Assembly: GCA_022497145.1 (NCBI GenBank) | Contig: MU385907.1 | Location: 124,001-188,000, forward strand | Origin: Rostrohypoxylon terebratum | Lineage: Eukaryota; Ascomycota; Sordariomycetes; Xylariales; Hypoxylaceae | Direction of reading: 5' to 3' | Length of the DNA: 64,000 bases | Part shown: one piece after another, positions 1 through 11,500 of the stretch | Position numbering within the stretch: the stretch's first letter is position 1 | Layout of the letters: each line of letters opens with the position of its first letter | Made by a program: the position numbers and the translations under genes | Notes under the pieces: model-generated | The model's input: the letters and a program-made list of their open reading frames with translations, nothing else | Databases searched by the model: none | Told to the model about the DNA's origin: nothing

Positions 1-216
1 ATCGAGGAGCTGGACGCCGCGTTGGGCACCAGCAAGTGGATGGTCCGGAAAGGCGATGCGCCTGGGGGAGAGTTCGAGGAGTTGGATAAGAAGATCGGCT
101 TTAAGGGGAGGAGGGCCAAGAGGGCTGGTGTCGACCCGAATGGGAATGGAAAAGTTGAGGGAGACGGGGCTGTGAGGAAGACTGGCGGAGGTTGTGGTGT
201 TGCGGTGGATTGGTAA
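1..216 (+). CDS. C-terminal fragment of an unrecognised protein
   Basis: The window opens inside a reading frame (frame 1) that ends with TAA at 214-216, leaving 71 residues. The visible tail is basic and Gly-rich: a Lys/Arg cluster around GRRAKR, then a GGGCG run, ending GVAVDW. I see no domain or catalytic motif and do not recognise the family. The gene is convergent with beta-tubulin, whose stop lies about 570 bp downstream on the other strand. Because the 5' part is outside the window, function cannot be assigned. That it is coding rests on the open frame and its position only. Confidence 0.55.
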   Translation: MEELDAALGTSKWMVRKGDAPGGEFEELDKKIGFKGRRAKRAGVDPNGNGKVEGDGAVRKTGGGCGVAVDW

Positions 217-786
217 GAGGTGTAACTATTATGTACGAAGGAAAGCGATGTCTAGCATCTTCTTGTTTTACGTATAAGCTATCATCACTTTACTTGTATT
301 TCAACCTACCTAGTAGGTCCTAGTTATTGTACCTATCTATCCCGGGATATTAAATACCCCAGGATACTAGTCATATTATCCAGACAAGGTGTATGAGTAT
401 GAAGAATGCTTACGAATATTCGAATTGAACTGTATTACAAAGCCTAGCAGTAAGCATTAACAACAATACAAGTTAAGTCGTCACGTAATTAAAACAAGAC
501 AATGGATTCTTGTTCTTCACTACTAGGAATAAATTTCCTTTTTTTCTCTCCAGACGAACACCGCAGAGGTATATCTAACAAGCCCCAAAGACCGTTTAAT
601 TGACCAGGACGATCAACTTCATTACTTTATATCCATTGAAGGTCTTAGGTGACAAATGGGGGGCGCGAGAATAGTATAGGAGACGAGAACCACCAAAAAC
701 GTCACACGCCTACTCTTCCCATCCGTGCCGTGCCAACAAATTTGTATGGTGCCGTGTAGGGAAATGGGTATAAGACGCGTTCAGCT
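217..786. other. Convergent 3' intergenic spacer
   Basis: AT-rich spacer between the 3' ends of two convergent genes. It holds only 3' flanking sequence and short TACCTA/CCTAG-type motifs. I see no supported ORF or RNA. Confidence 0.5.
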
Positions 787-2643
787 TTACTCCTCGCCCT
801 CGACGGGCACCTCCTCCTCGTAGTCCTCTTCCTCCTCGTCCACACCAGCATCCTGGTACTGCTGGTACTCGCTGACCAAATCGTTCATATTGGACTCGGC
901 CTCGGTGAACTCCATCTCGTCCATACCCTCACCAGTGTACCAATGCAAGAAAGCCTTGCGTCGGAACATAGCAGTGAACTGCTCGCCAACACGCTTGAAG
1001 AGCTCCTGGATGGCAGTCGAGTTACCGACGAAGGTAGACGACATCTTGAGGCCGCGGGGAGGAATCGAGCAAAGAGCAGTCTGGACGTTATTGGGGATCC
1101 ACTCAACGAAGTACGACGAGTTCTTGTTCTGGACGTTGCGCATCTGGTCCTCAACCTCCTTCATGGAGATCTTGCCACGGCTAGAAGATTCAAATTAGCA
1201 TGACGTCTGAGAAGTATCAATGGGATATTATCTTACAAGATGGCAGAGCACGTCAGGTAACGACCGTTGCGGAAGTCAGAAGCAGCCATCATGTTCTTGG
1301 GGTCGAACATCTGCTGGGTCAACTCAGGAACGGTAACGGCGCGGAAGGAGTAGGCGCCACGACTGGTCAAGGGAGCGAAGCCGACCATGAAGAAGTGAAG
1401 ACGAGGGAAAGGAACCATGTTGACGGCAAGCTTGCGCAAGTCAGAGTTAAGCTGACCAGGGAAACGCAAGCAAGTGGTGACACCAGACATGACAGCAGAG
1501 ACCAGGTGGTTCAGGTCGCCGTAAGAAGGGTTGGACAGCTTGAGAGTACGCATGCAGATATCGTACAGAGCTTCGTTGTCGATACAGAAGGTCTCATCGG
1601 AGTTCTCAACCAACTGGTGAACCGAGAGAGTGGCGTTGTAAGGCTCGACGACGGTGTCGGAAACCTTGGGAGAGGGAACGACGGAGAAAGTAGCCATCAT
1701 ACGGTCGGGGAACTCCTCGCGGATCTTAGAGATCAACAAGGTACCCATACCGGCACCGGTACCACCACCGAGAGAGTGTGTGATTTGGAAACCCTGGAGG
1801 CAGTCGCAGCCTTCAGCCTCACGACGGACAACATCAAGAACGTTGTCAACTAGCTCAGCACCCTCAGTGTAATGACCCTTCGCCCAGTTGTTTCCGGCAC
1901 CAGACTGGCCGAAGACGAAGTTGTCGGGACGGAAAAGTTGGCCGAAGGGGCCAGCACGGACGGCGTCCATAGTACCCGGCTCGAGATCGACGAGGACGGC
2001 GCGGGGAACATACTTGTTACCAGATGCCTGTGCATGTTGGGGTGATTAGTAACTACTTTTGGATCGGTTGTTATGTGTTGCCCTGGTTGCGTACCTCGTT
2101 GAAGTAAACGCTCATGCGTTCGAGCTGGAGCTCCGAGGTTCCATTGTAGCTATTGAATGGTGGTCAGTTATTTTTTTTTCGTCGACGTCGCGAATTGATC
2201 GAATTGACAAGGTATAAACTTACACGCCATTGCTGTCGAGACCGTGCTCGCCAGAGATGGTTTGCCAGAAAGCAGCACCAATTTGGTTACCCTATTATCA
2301 TCGTGTGAGCCCCGCTATATTCCGTCGCGAATCTTCGTCGGAGATTGTAGCTATAGCACTTACGCACTGGCCGGTCTGGAGGTGAACCTATTGGGATGAA
2401 AAAAACATGGTTAGCTAAGATTCAAAATGATATCGGATTTCAAATTAGTGCTGATGTTGACATTGATGTTGAGGGGAAAAGAATGCGATGTTATGGTCTT
2501 TTTTTTCCTGTGTGAGGGGCAAGAATCAAGGGGTTTTTGGAGTTTTGGACGCGTCCAGGGGGATATGGGTGTGTAAGTGGTGGGTGGTGGGATCAAGTCA
2601 GCAGTAAACATAAGATAAGGTAAATACTCACGATCTCACGCAT
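787..2643 (-). CDS. tub2: Beta-tubulin
   Basis: Beta-tubulin, the GTP-binding subunit that polymerises with alpha-tubulin into microtubules. Six exons: 2631-2643, 2364-2387, 2224-2291, 2095-2149, 1237-2027 and 787-1180. They join to 447 residues, the usual length. It starts MREI and exon 2 gives VHLQTGQC. The tubulin signature GGGTGAGMG is at residues 140-148, and the acidic C-terminal tail (DEEEEDYEEE) is intact. The very short first two exons match known filamentous ascomycete beta-tubulin genes. Residues that determine benzimidazole response in other fungi read His6, Tyr50, Phe167, Glu198 and Phe200, all the sensitive wild-type state. The first intron is about 240 bp and the promoter contains a tandem GGAAAGGTTA repeat. 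Confidence 0.98.
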
Positions 2644-4952
2644 TTTGATGGTGGATGATTATTACGAATCGAACACTTGAAGGGAAGCTAGCAAGAGAAG
2701 GGGAAATAAAAAGGATGCGTTCTTGAAGATGGTAGAGTTGGTAGAAGCAGAGAAGAAATAGAGGGAAGAGGAGCGGTGTGTGTTTGTGTGTTGTTTGAGG
2801 AAAGGTAGGAAAGGTTAGGAAAGGTTAGGAAAGTTAGGAAAGGTTGTGTTGTGCCTGGTGTCAGTTTTGGGCGGAAGGTTGAAGGGCAAGCTATCTTTTT
2901 TACTGGGAGATTTTCCAATTAGGAAAGGGTCGCTTCCAATGACTTGAATGATTTGAATGATTTGACATGGGTTCCCCTTCTTTTTTTTCTCTTTTCCCAC
3001 CATACAGCTGCCACCCAACTGCACTCTAGTGTAACTGCACCCTAACTGCACCGTACCTACCCTGCCATATTACCTAGGTACCTACTTAAGTCTTAGGTAC
3101 CTACGTCGTACCAATCTGTCAGGACTCAGGGGAATGAATTGGGGGGAAGCATGGAGCAGAATCACCAAACGCACGGGCCCCAATCTCGGTATATAGGTGG
3201 ATAGGTACAAGTTACTTTTGAACTAGTCTAATTACGTGTAATTTGAAAAGTATTGTGTACCACGTCGGCGGGTGCTTGGCGACCGTCTCTCCTAATAAAC
3301 CCACTAGAGTCTACTAATTAGAGTCTAATACGAATAGCAGCAAGCACCGAGATGCATTTCAGTGAAACTTCGATGCAAGCAATTTCTTAATATTTCTTAT
3401 TAGTCTGCTGCCTATGAATTCCACAACACATAATACCGATAATACCGGGCGTGACTATTCCGAGATAAAGGTGGTTGGAATTACACAAACATAACAAACT
3501 TGTATTGGCTAAGAGGCCTTCTTAGTGGGAGTCAAAAACAACAAATGATGAACCAGTTGACCGCCTGTTTTCAAAGCCCCTTAATCTATTGGCCGATAGC
3601 GATAGGAGAAGATAATCATGATCGTGAAATGATGCCTCAGGCTAGAAACAAAGCTAAAAGTTACAACCTTGATTTCAGCCTCCTAGCACATAGTGCCCGG
3701 ATACATCATGCATGGATAGGTATACGGTATACGCCAACTACTGTAATACGCAATTATCTCTTTGATGGATCTAATCTCGCGGCGACGGCACAATGTCTCG
3801 AAGCCTATTCAAGATTCAGCGGTGTAAAGCATATGGATATATCCTTGATTCCTTATAGATACTAGATCATGTCACGACAGTAGAGACGAAAAAAACATTT
3901 AAGGGTTCCAAATTCTAGTCATTTTGACAAAGGTCGACCGCTTAGATCGCCTGGTTTTTCTCATTTTTCTATTGCTTTTTGCCTCACCAGTCTGGCTTAA
4001 ACCACAGCCGACTTGTCTACCTGTACACAATGCACGCCTTATGCCTTATGACTTATGACTTCGCCTAAACCCGTACCGTTCCGTTCCAATGCCATGCCTT
4101 TTGAGAAATACGGGGAAATGAAATAAGTCGATTCGTTTTTTTCTTCTGGTGTGAAACTAAACGGAAAACGATTCGTTACAATAAGCTGATGTGCAGCGGT
4201 GAATATTCGTAAGGTCAAGACGTGGCTAGACAAACGAGAATGCATATATCATTGGGACTTTGGATTTTCCGTGTCCCTTTCTTTTTTCATTCGCCTGGTG
4301 AGAGACTAATGAATGGAGCGAGATGGAGGCAACTTGTCAAACCCCGGCGAGGATCAAGCGTTGGCGCCCTTGGGTCTGATACCTCCACTCGAAAGCCCCA
4401 TAAGATGCGTAAATATTAAGAGCCCTTCGGATCCGTCTCTTGCTCTAGGACCGATAGGGCCATGGGGTCGTGCGGGCATGGACCAGGCATGCAAAAGTCG
4501 TTATTCGTATCCATAATACTCCGTGATTCTATAGAGGTAGTATATCATCGTCCGTGGACGTTCGTGTACGTCGGGGAGTTCGGAGTCGCAGTAGAAGAGT
4601 ATTGGTCAACATTAATGATCCTGCAAATAATCCGCATCGCGGTATATCCAGACGTTGCCGACGATGGCTCGGACGGGAGACGTCATATTAAGATTGTGTT
4701 CGGGTCGACAATCAAATATCAACCTGAAAAATGGTTCCTTCGGCGTTTTCTCAACATAATTAGGCGTAAGAGTGGGTTTCCCTTCGTATGCGAGTCCTGG
4801 AATAAAAAGAGAGGGAAAAAAAAAACTAAAAACCGGCCCTGCGCTATGCTTATTAAACAAACATTTGTACATATACATAGCTCCCATCGGAATTAGGTAC
4901 CGAATTCGATGTGAGATGAAGGGGGGTTTTGTGAAGATGGGGTGCGCAGCCT
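2644..4952. other. Beta-tubulin promoter and spacer
   Basis: About 2.3 kb between the beta-tubulin start and the 3' end of the next minus-strand gene. Near tub2 it has purine-rich leader sequence and a tandem GGAAAGGTTA-like repeat (about 2800-2845), and near 3070-3110 clustered TAGGTACCTA motifs. ORFs inside (for example 3500-3865 and 4462-4896) have no family resemblance and look fortuitous. Confidence 0.5.
2800..2846. repeat. Tandem GGAAAGGTTA-like repeat in the tub2 promoter
   Basis: About four imperfect copies of a 10-base unit (GGAAAGGTTA, one copy missing a base), lying about 160-200 bp upstream of the beta-tubulin ATG. It may be a length-polymorphic promoter element. Confidence 0.7.
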
Positions 4953-7900
4953 TCAGCTCACGGTCATCATCTGCATGCGCTGACTAATTCCATTAGACGG
5001 CGATGCACCGACAGAACCGTTACTTATGACGGAGGCGTTGCTATGGCTATTAGGAAGTCGTCTCGTAGGACTTGACGTTGGCTCGTCAAATACTCGCGTG
5101 AATGCAGGGCTACCGTCAGCCCTTGTATGCTTCGGAGTCCGGACGGGGCTCTGTGTGAGGTGATCCGCTTTGCGGACAAGGTCCGATAAACCATCTCTCA
5201 AGTCACTAGCCCTCCTCACCAACTCTTTCAGGCTATTTGTGTCGAAATTGAGCTTTCCGGGTGGCTCGTTATCCTCATGTTGGGCATTGAGTTTCGACTG
5301 GCGTGAATGCATAGCTTCCATGACGGACCTAGCTACGCTAGTCGAACCGAATTCAGGTTTACCAGCCCGGTTCTCTGGAGTTTTCGGCGGATCAGGAACT
5401 TGCTCTTCGTCTGAATGATCCCAAGTACCAAAGATGTCGTCGTCAGGAGAGAAGACAGACCGACGCCTACCCACGGGACGATCACGTACGACAGCATTTC
5501 GTTGACTTTCCGATACCCTAGTGGAATCGTGGTCATCAAGGCTAGCACCATTAAACCCTTGGTCAATGAATCGCTCATCAATGATATCGTCCTGGGAATT
5601 ACGCCCCGAGTTGACGGAGTCTGCTGGATCCTCGTCAGGCGAGGCCAAAGCAATGATGCCCTCAGCCTCCCGCCAGAGCCTCGCAGATGACCCACCAAGC
5701 ATATCCATTTCACGACCAAGCCGGCACAATCGCTTTAGATCATTAACCAAAAGTGATAGCTCTCGTATCTGCCCAGAGTGGGCGCGAATCGTGGGTTGAG
5801 TAGCTTGAATCGACGCGGGGACAACCATCGAGAACCGAGATTCTTCATGGTCTCCAGGGAGCAGACCGAAACTCTCCTCTTCCTCAAATTCGAAGTCGTC
5901 GTCCCAATCCTCGCTTGCGTTCTTCTGGCCAAGGCCCCAAGTTCCAAACTTCGGAGTAGGCGCAGTGGTTTCGATTTGATCTGGAACGACCGGGACGCTC
6001 TGACTCCTCACATGAGCGGGCGTAGGACCTTTACGACTGGCGGAGCGTCCGCCCCTGACATCCATTTCCTGCTTGCCATGAACCGTCTTTGGCCGCATGT
6101 AACTACCATTAGTATCATGCTTCTCGTGGGCAATAGATTCCGTCCAGTCGAAAACGGTGCTTCGTGGGCGTTCCCTAACGGGGTCAGTACGCGCATTGAC
6201 TCTCATATTGGGCTTTGCGTTGCCATTGCTGTATCCTAGCGCCGTTCGAGAACTAGAGCTACCTTTTCGGGAATTCATGGAGCTAGGGGGCGACAAATGA
6301 TTACAAATTCCATTCTCTTCTTCATTGTCCCAGTCGAGATCGTCATCGTCATCATCAAGTGAGAAACGAGTCTCGTCTCTTTGGGTTGTGAAGTTGGGAG
6401 ATGCAGGATCAGAATCAAAGCCATCCTCGTCCCCAATATTCGCCACTCGGAACCGTGCCCCAGCTCCTGCATATGCTCCTCGAATAGGAGTGGCCAAATT
6501 CTCATCCTCCTCCATAATCTTGTTTCCATCATTAAAAGTCGGGCCCAAGATCTCCTGTATCGATAGACGTTTCGGTTTGGTATTGTTGCCTGCGGTGCTC
6601 GGCGGAGATTCATCAAACATCGACTCCAACGGGCTGTCAAGGGTCCTTCTACGCCCCGATGCTGCCGTTCGTATCGAATCGAATGGGGTATCCGTCTTGA
6701 AGTCGGTATCATCGTCATCACCCGAAGTAAACCCACGATGATACTCCGAGCTAGCAGTTGTGGAGGTACGATCGAGTGTGCGGGCTTGAGATGCATTCGA
6801 AACTACTCTTGGGCCCGCTACAGAATTAGCTGTGGAGATCTCAGACGGGGCATAATGACCCGCTGTCAACGATCCAATCTTGTTTAGATCAATGTGAAAG
6901 CTCGAGAGCCTAGATATAGGCGGCAGAGGCGACGAGACATTTTGTGTGCGAGTAGCAGATCGAATTAAAGCGTCAGGCTCCGGCTCGGCAATATCTAGCT
7001 CCCCGGCGTCCCTTGAGGATTCTTCGTGCCCATTTACATCAGAGAGTGGACCAGGTTCAGTGCCCGTTGTGGCAGGCGCCGATACGTGCCGTTTCGTTCC
7101 GCCCATAGTCTCACCACGTTTACGACGTCGGAGACTTCCGGTTTTTGATACCCAGCTCGAGGGCGAACTAAAGTGCATCGAAATAGAACGTCGAGGTTGT
7201 TTAGAAGGGGTGGCCTCGGGGGATTCCGAGGACCTATCAGAGGTTTGAGGACTAGTTTCGGTGTTAGACTGACTCTCAGGTTCATGTGGGATATCATCAG
7301 GCACCTCTTGAATAGAGGTACCCATAAGAAGGCTTGGTGCCACCAAGAATGCTCTTTTGCGACCTTGTTGCTCCACGTAGATACGTTTAGTACCAACTAG
7401 GGCAGCTGTGTCGTTATTTCTCAGCGGTGAGGATTTAACTGTGCTTCGAGATAAACGAGAATGCCAAAATGATTTCCACGGCGACGATTTTCTGTCGAGA
7501 GCAGGGAAAAGGGATTCGGTTGGACTAGCTAAAGTCTGTGCCCTAGGCCGGCTGTGTTGGTCGAACGAGGTTTTCGTCAAAGTTGGCAACTCTTCGGGAT
7601 TAATCTGCTGGTTCAATGTAGCAGATCGCTGGTGGCTCGTAGCTGGCCTGCGTAATGTCATTTGAGCCTTTGAACCTCGTCGAACTAAAGGACCTGTGTT
7701 GTTTCCGTTGGCGGCGGATGCGCGCTTCACCAATTTATTTGGAGGTAGTTGTGCAGGTGGATGCCCTCCAGGCGAGAGGATTGGCGCAGCGGACCCGTGG
7801 GAAAAGGTGATGGAAGGCGAGTCTGGACCCACACTTGACCTTATACTCTCGTGCTGTGATATCGGTCGTATAGATAATCTTCGTATCCAAGAACTACTCG

Positions 7901-8576
7901 AAGAAACGGAATCACGAGCGTCTTCGACAATGGGAGTAGCAGGTGAAAAATCGCCTTGCTTAGCGGCGGAGTGTCGCGCTCCTGAAGATTTCGGTGGTGT
8001 TATGTGTATATGAGAAGATCTTCGAGGGATTCGTGGTCGGTTTGTCGCATTTGATGAAGAGGATTGTTGGTTCGAATCTTGAACAAAGTCGTTCTTCGGC
8101 GGGGCGGTTGCGGTAGAGTTTGTCGTTCCAGGTCGAGACGAGAAAACACTGAGAAAGTCTCTATCAGATATTATTGACTTCCTCTTGCTAGAGTCTGGAT
8201 GCAGCGTGGGTTGTCCATCTGGCAATTCACCAAAGACTAGACCCGTAGCCGCCGCGGCGACCGCAGTACCAGCTCCAATAAGCTAATTGGAAGTCAGCAA
8301 CCATCCTAGGTATAAGCCACACAGAACCTGGAAAGCCAGGGGGAACGCTAAATAGTAGAACAACGAAAAGGAACTCTAGAGACAACCAAACGTAGTCTGA
8401 TCCCGTACGGTTTTTTTTTCTCTTTTTTTTAAAAAAAAAAAGATGTATTAAATTAGAGCAACTACGATGTCCAATTCTTCCAGTGAAATAGATGTGGATG
8501 GCGAGTTGCACAAAGCAGACACGCTGGATTGTCAAATTGTTGGATAGTTAAGACTTACACTTGGAACTGTCTGCAT
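4953..8576 (-). CDS. Large disordered protein, possible Byr4/Bfa1-type SIN/MEN regulator
   Basis: Two exons are proposed: a micro-exon 8559-8576 (MQTVPS) and 4953-8282, giving about 1,115 residues. The long frame has no ATG near its 5' end. A clean donor (GTAAGT) after the micro-exon and an acceptor (TTAG) just inside the open frame connect them in phase. Most of the protein is Ser/Pro/Asp-rich and probably disordered. Near residues 795-805 there is a WDDDFEFEEEE stretch, and near 840-870 a helical block containing RELSLLVNDLKRLCRLGREM followed by a Trp and an acidic patch. These resemble Byr4/Bfa1, the scaffold that with a Bub2/Cdc16 partner forms the GAP for the spindle-pole GTPase of the septation network. 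This assignment rests on memory of the family's WDDDFE motif and helical block and is only moderately secure. Confidence 0.6.
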
Positions 8577-11500
8577 CTTGAACGGGTGTTAGGTGAACAG
8601 AGAGCTGCCTTCTGTAGAGGAGCGGGAGGGAAAAGAGTCGACTCTCTGTAAAGTTCTCGTGACCATTGTTCATCGAGACATAGAGGCTTCGTGTTCGAGA
8701 GGTTTGACGATGTGAATTATAAACCTAATTTTATAAAATTCAAGGTCTGTGTGCGTGTGGTGTCGTGAGTAGTTGGTCGGCGGTCAAAGGTAGAGTGGCC
8801 TGGCGCGACGATTCGTTCTATCATGCGGGATGGTCCAATATTTACTGTTACTGACAACGGGGCATTAACACGACCGGTTCTAGGTGCGATTGGACTACTA
8901 TGGCAAATCCAATTAGGACCTAGAAAGCAGTAGTTTTTTTCCCAGAAGAGGTGCTATGACAAAGACGAAGCAATTCGAGAAGTCACTGCCTGCCCGTGGT
9001 CGTCGTTATGTCGCTGTTGCTGTTGCTGTTGCTACAACTCCTGATAAAGCGTCTCCCTATGCGAGCAGATGGAGAAGCGGCCTGTATCATAGGAGTTAGG
9101 AGTAAGAAAAAAGTTGGAAATAGAAACCTCTCAAATCTAGGGGAGGGTAAGCTGCAGCAGGAATCAAGAAGCAAGAAAAACCACTAACATACAACATGTA
9201 GGCATAGCAAGGCCAATTATGAACTGGAATTAAACCTGAATATCGCCTGGCAAGAAAGGGAAAAAAAAGAGATTGGTGAACGAGGATTGGAATCTTTTGA
9301 TGATAGAAAAAAAATAATAAGAGCCCTGGGATGTTTACCTCTGGGTACGGAGCTAGCTGCTACAAGCGGTCCGGGCTAACCAAGTACCTTTTTCGACGAT
9401 CTAAGATTAAAGCCACAGATTCCCAGTAAAATGAAGGAAGGTTCGAAGTACCAGGTGCCAGGTAAATCCAACCTAGACTTAGAACCTTGAAGTACATTGA
9501 CATAATTGTCTCTACCTAGGTCCTACGCAGTAGGTTAGGTAGGTACTACTCGTGGAGTCGTGGTAGGTACTATGCATTTCATCGTGCCTCCTGTATTCAA
9601 TGTTGTATTTCCTTAGACTTTTTCTACCTAGTACCTATTGTTACTATAGGTACCGAGGTATTGTACCCTGTTATTAACGGGTGCTATTTTAGAAGGAACG
9701 CGCACCATGTGCTTTCCCATACAACTACATGGCTGCATGGTACAATACAATGCCTTAATACATACCTAGTAGTAGTAGCAGGTACGGTATCGTGCAGTAT
9801 GGCACAGTGTACCTGTCGTCTGACAACGCCTAAAGATAGGAGAGAGCAAGACCGTATGCTAAGGTTCAGGCCTGTAACTGCCTGTCCTGCAATGCAATGC
9901 GGGTTCCTTACACGTACAGTACAGTACGCTGGACGGCTTACAGTGCATAACTTGGAAATATGATATTAAGGATTCGAGACTAGAACAAGAACAAGGTCAT
10001 ATATTTACATTCTGATGCACCTCTTCTTCTTTTTTAACATGTACGTACCTATTGCAGTTTCAATCGTCACGGGATGTCCTGCCGAACATAAAATGTCTGT
10101 CTACCCAAGTCAGTACCTGAGTACATTGGATTGAACCTTGAAGAATTGCATCACATATGGTAGGTACTAGGTAGGAAAAAACAATTTCAATGTTCGCTAA
10201 GATTCATTGAAGAAGGTACATTCAGAGTACCTAGCGCGTGTATTTACGCAACAGGGACTAAGGTGCTAAGGTAACTGAGGTAACTGAGGTAACTAGACCT
10301 TGAAGTTTAATGTTTATGCTTAACTTAATTCTCCATAGTTCCTTTTTTTTCTATGTTCAAGGTACGGTACTGAGATCTACTACATCCTACAAGAAGAACT
10401 TTGAAGGAAAAATAAACCAATACTTCATTTTTTTATCGTGATGCACTTCTTTAGGATGCATGATCCTGGAAATGGATTTGCCTTGTCCACTTTCCGGACG
10501 CGCAGTCCGCATAAGTACCACTGATGATGTTATGATTATTATTATGATTATTATTGTTGTGTACTATGCAGCTATGGTATTATTATTATTATTATTATTT
10601 TAGTTCCTGGATGGGATAGACTGATGCGACATGCTAGCGCCATTCATTATCCGAGACCTGCATCGACATCTCATTGGCCAGGATGACTTCCAGGTCAATT
10701 GCTGAACGACGAAACGGTCGAAACGGGATGCCAGTCCTAGACAACCTAGAGTCCTAGACAACCAACCAGCCAACCTAGACAAAACCCCTCTAATCAGCTT
10801 CGACGTCGAATGCTTTTTCTTTAATTTAAATCTTCACATCAGCGGGCAATCTCGGGTTAGGTCGAACTGCAAACGAGAATGAAGGCTTCGATTGGACATT
10901 CCAAGAACTTTTTTAGAATCCACGAATCCGAGATCCTAACGATCCCACGATCTGAAGACAACGACCCAGCCTGCCAGCCTGCCAGCCTTAGAGCACCTTA
11001 GGCTTAGAATGACGCTGCATTAATTATGTCATTCTTGTGCTTTGGTTCGACAGTTCCAGATTGTCGGTTCAGGGTCAGGGTCAGTGTTTTTAGTTGCTAC
11101 TATGTAAAAGTCGCAGCTAATCGAATAAACCACTCCAGGGCTGCGAGTCGCTTCTCCAATATTTTTTTTTTCAATGTTTTTCCGGATTTATATTAATAAA
11201 AAAACAAGATCGTCTCTGGATCTCTAAGTCTTTAGGCAGGTACAGCATAGTCTTTGGATATTACAATAATTGCATACAATACATCCAAGACTATGCCTTA
11301 AACTACTGACACATGACGCTTGGAAAGTTCACTGATGATGCCCCCTTGCTTGAATATCCGTACTCACGAACAAGATGTTCCAAAATATCATGATCTCTCC
11401 GGAAATAATCAGCCTCGAGTTTCCCTTTCTTCGGGAAGAGCAAAGAGCAAAGAGCAAAGAGCAAAAATGCGAATATCGGCTTCTCTTATACATACCTAGG

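Noticed and set aside
1200..1853. 217-residue ORF antisense to beta-tubulin
   Set aside because: Shadow of the highly biased tubulin codons.
3500..3865. 121-residue ORF on the plus strand
   Set aside because: No family resemblance, no promoter or leader features, in an AT-rich spacer.
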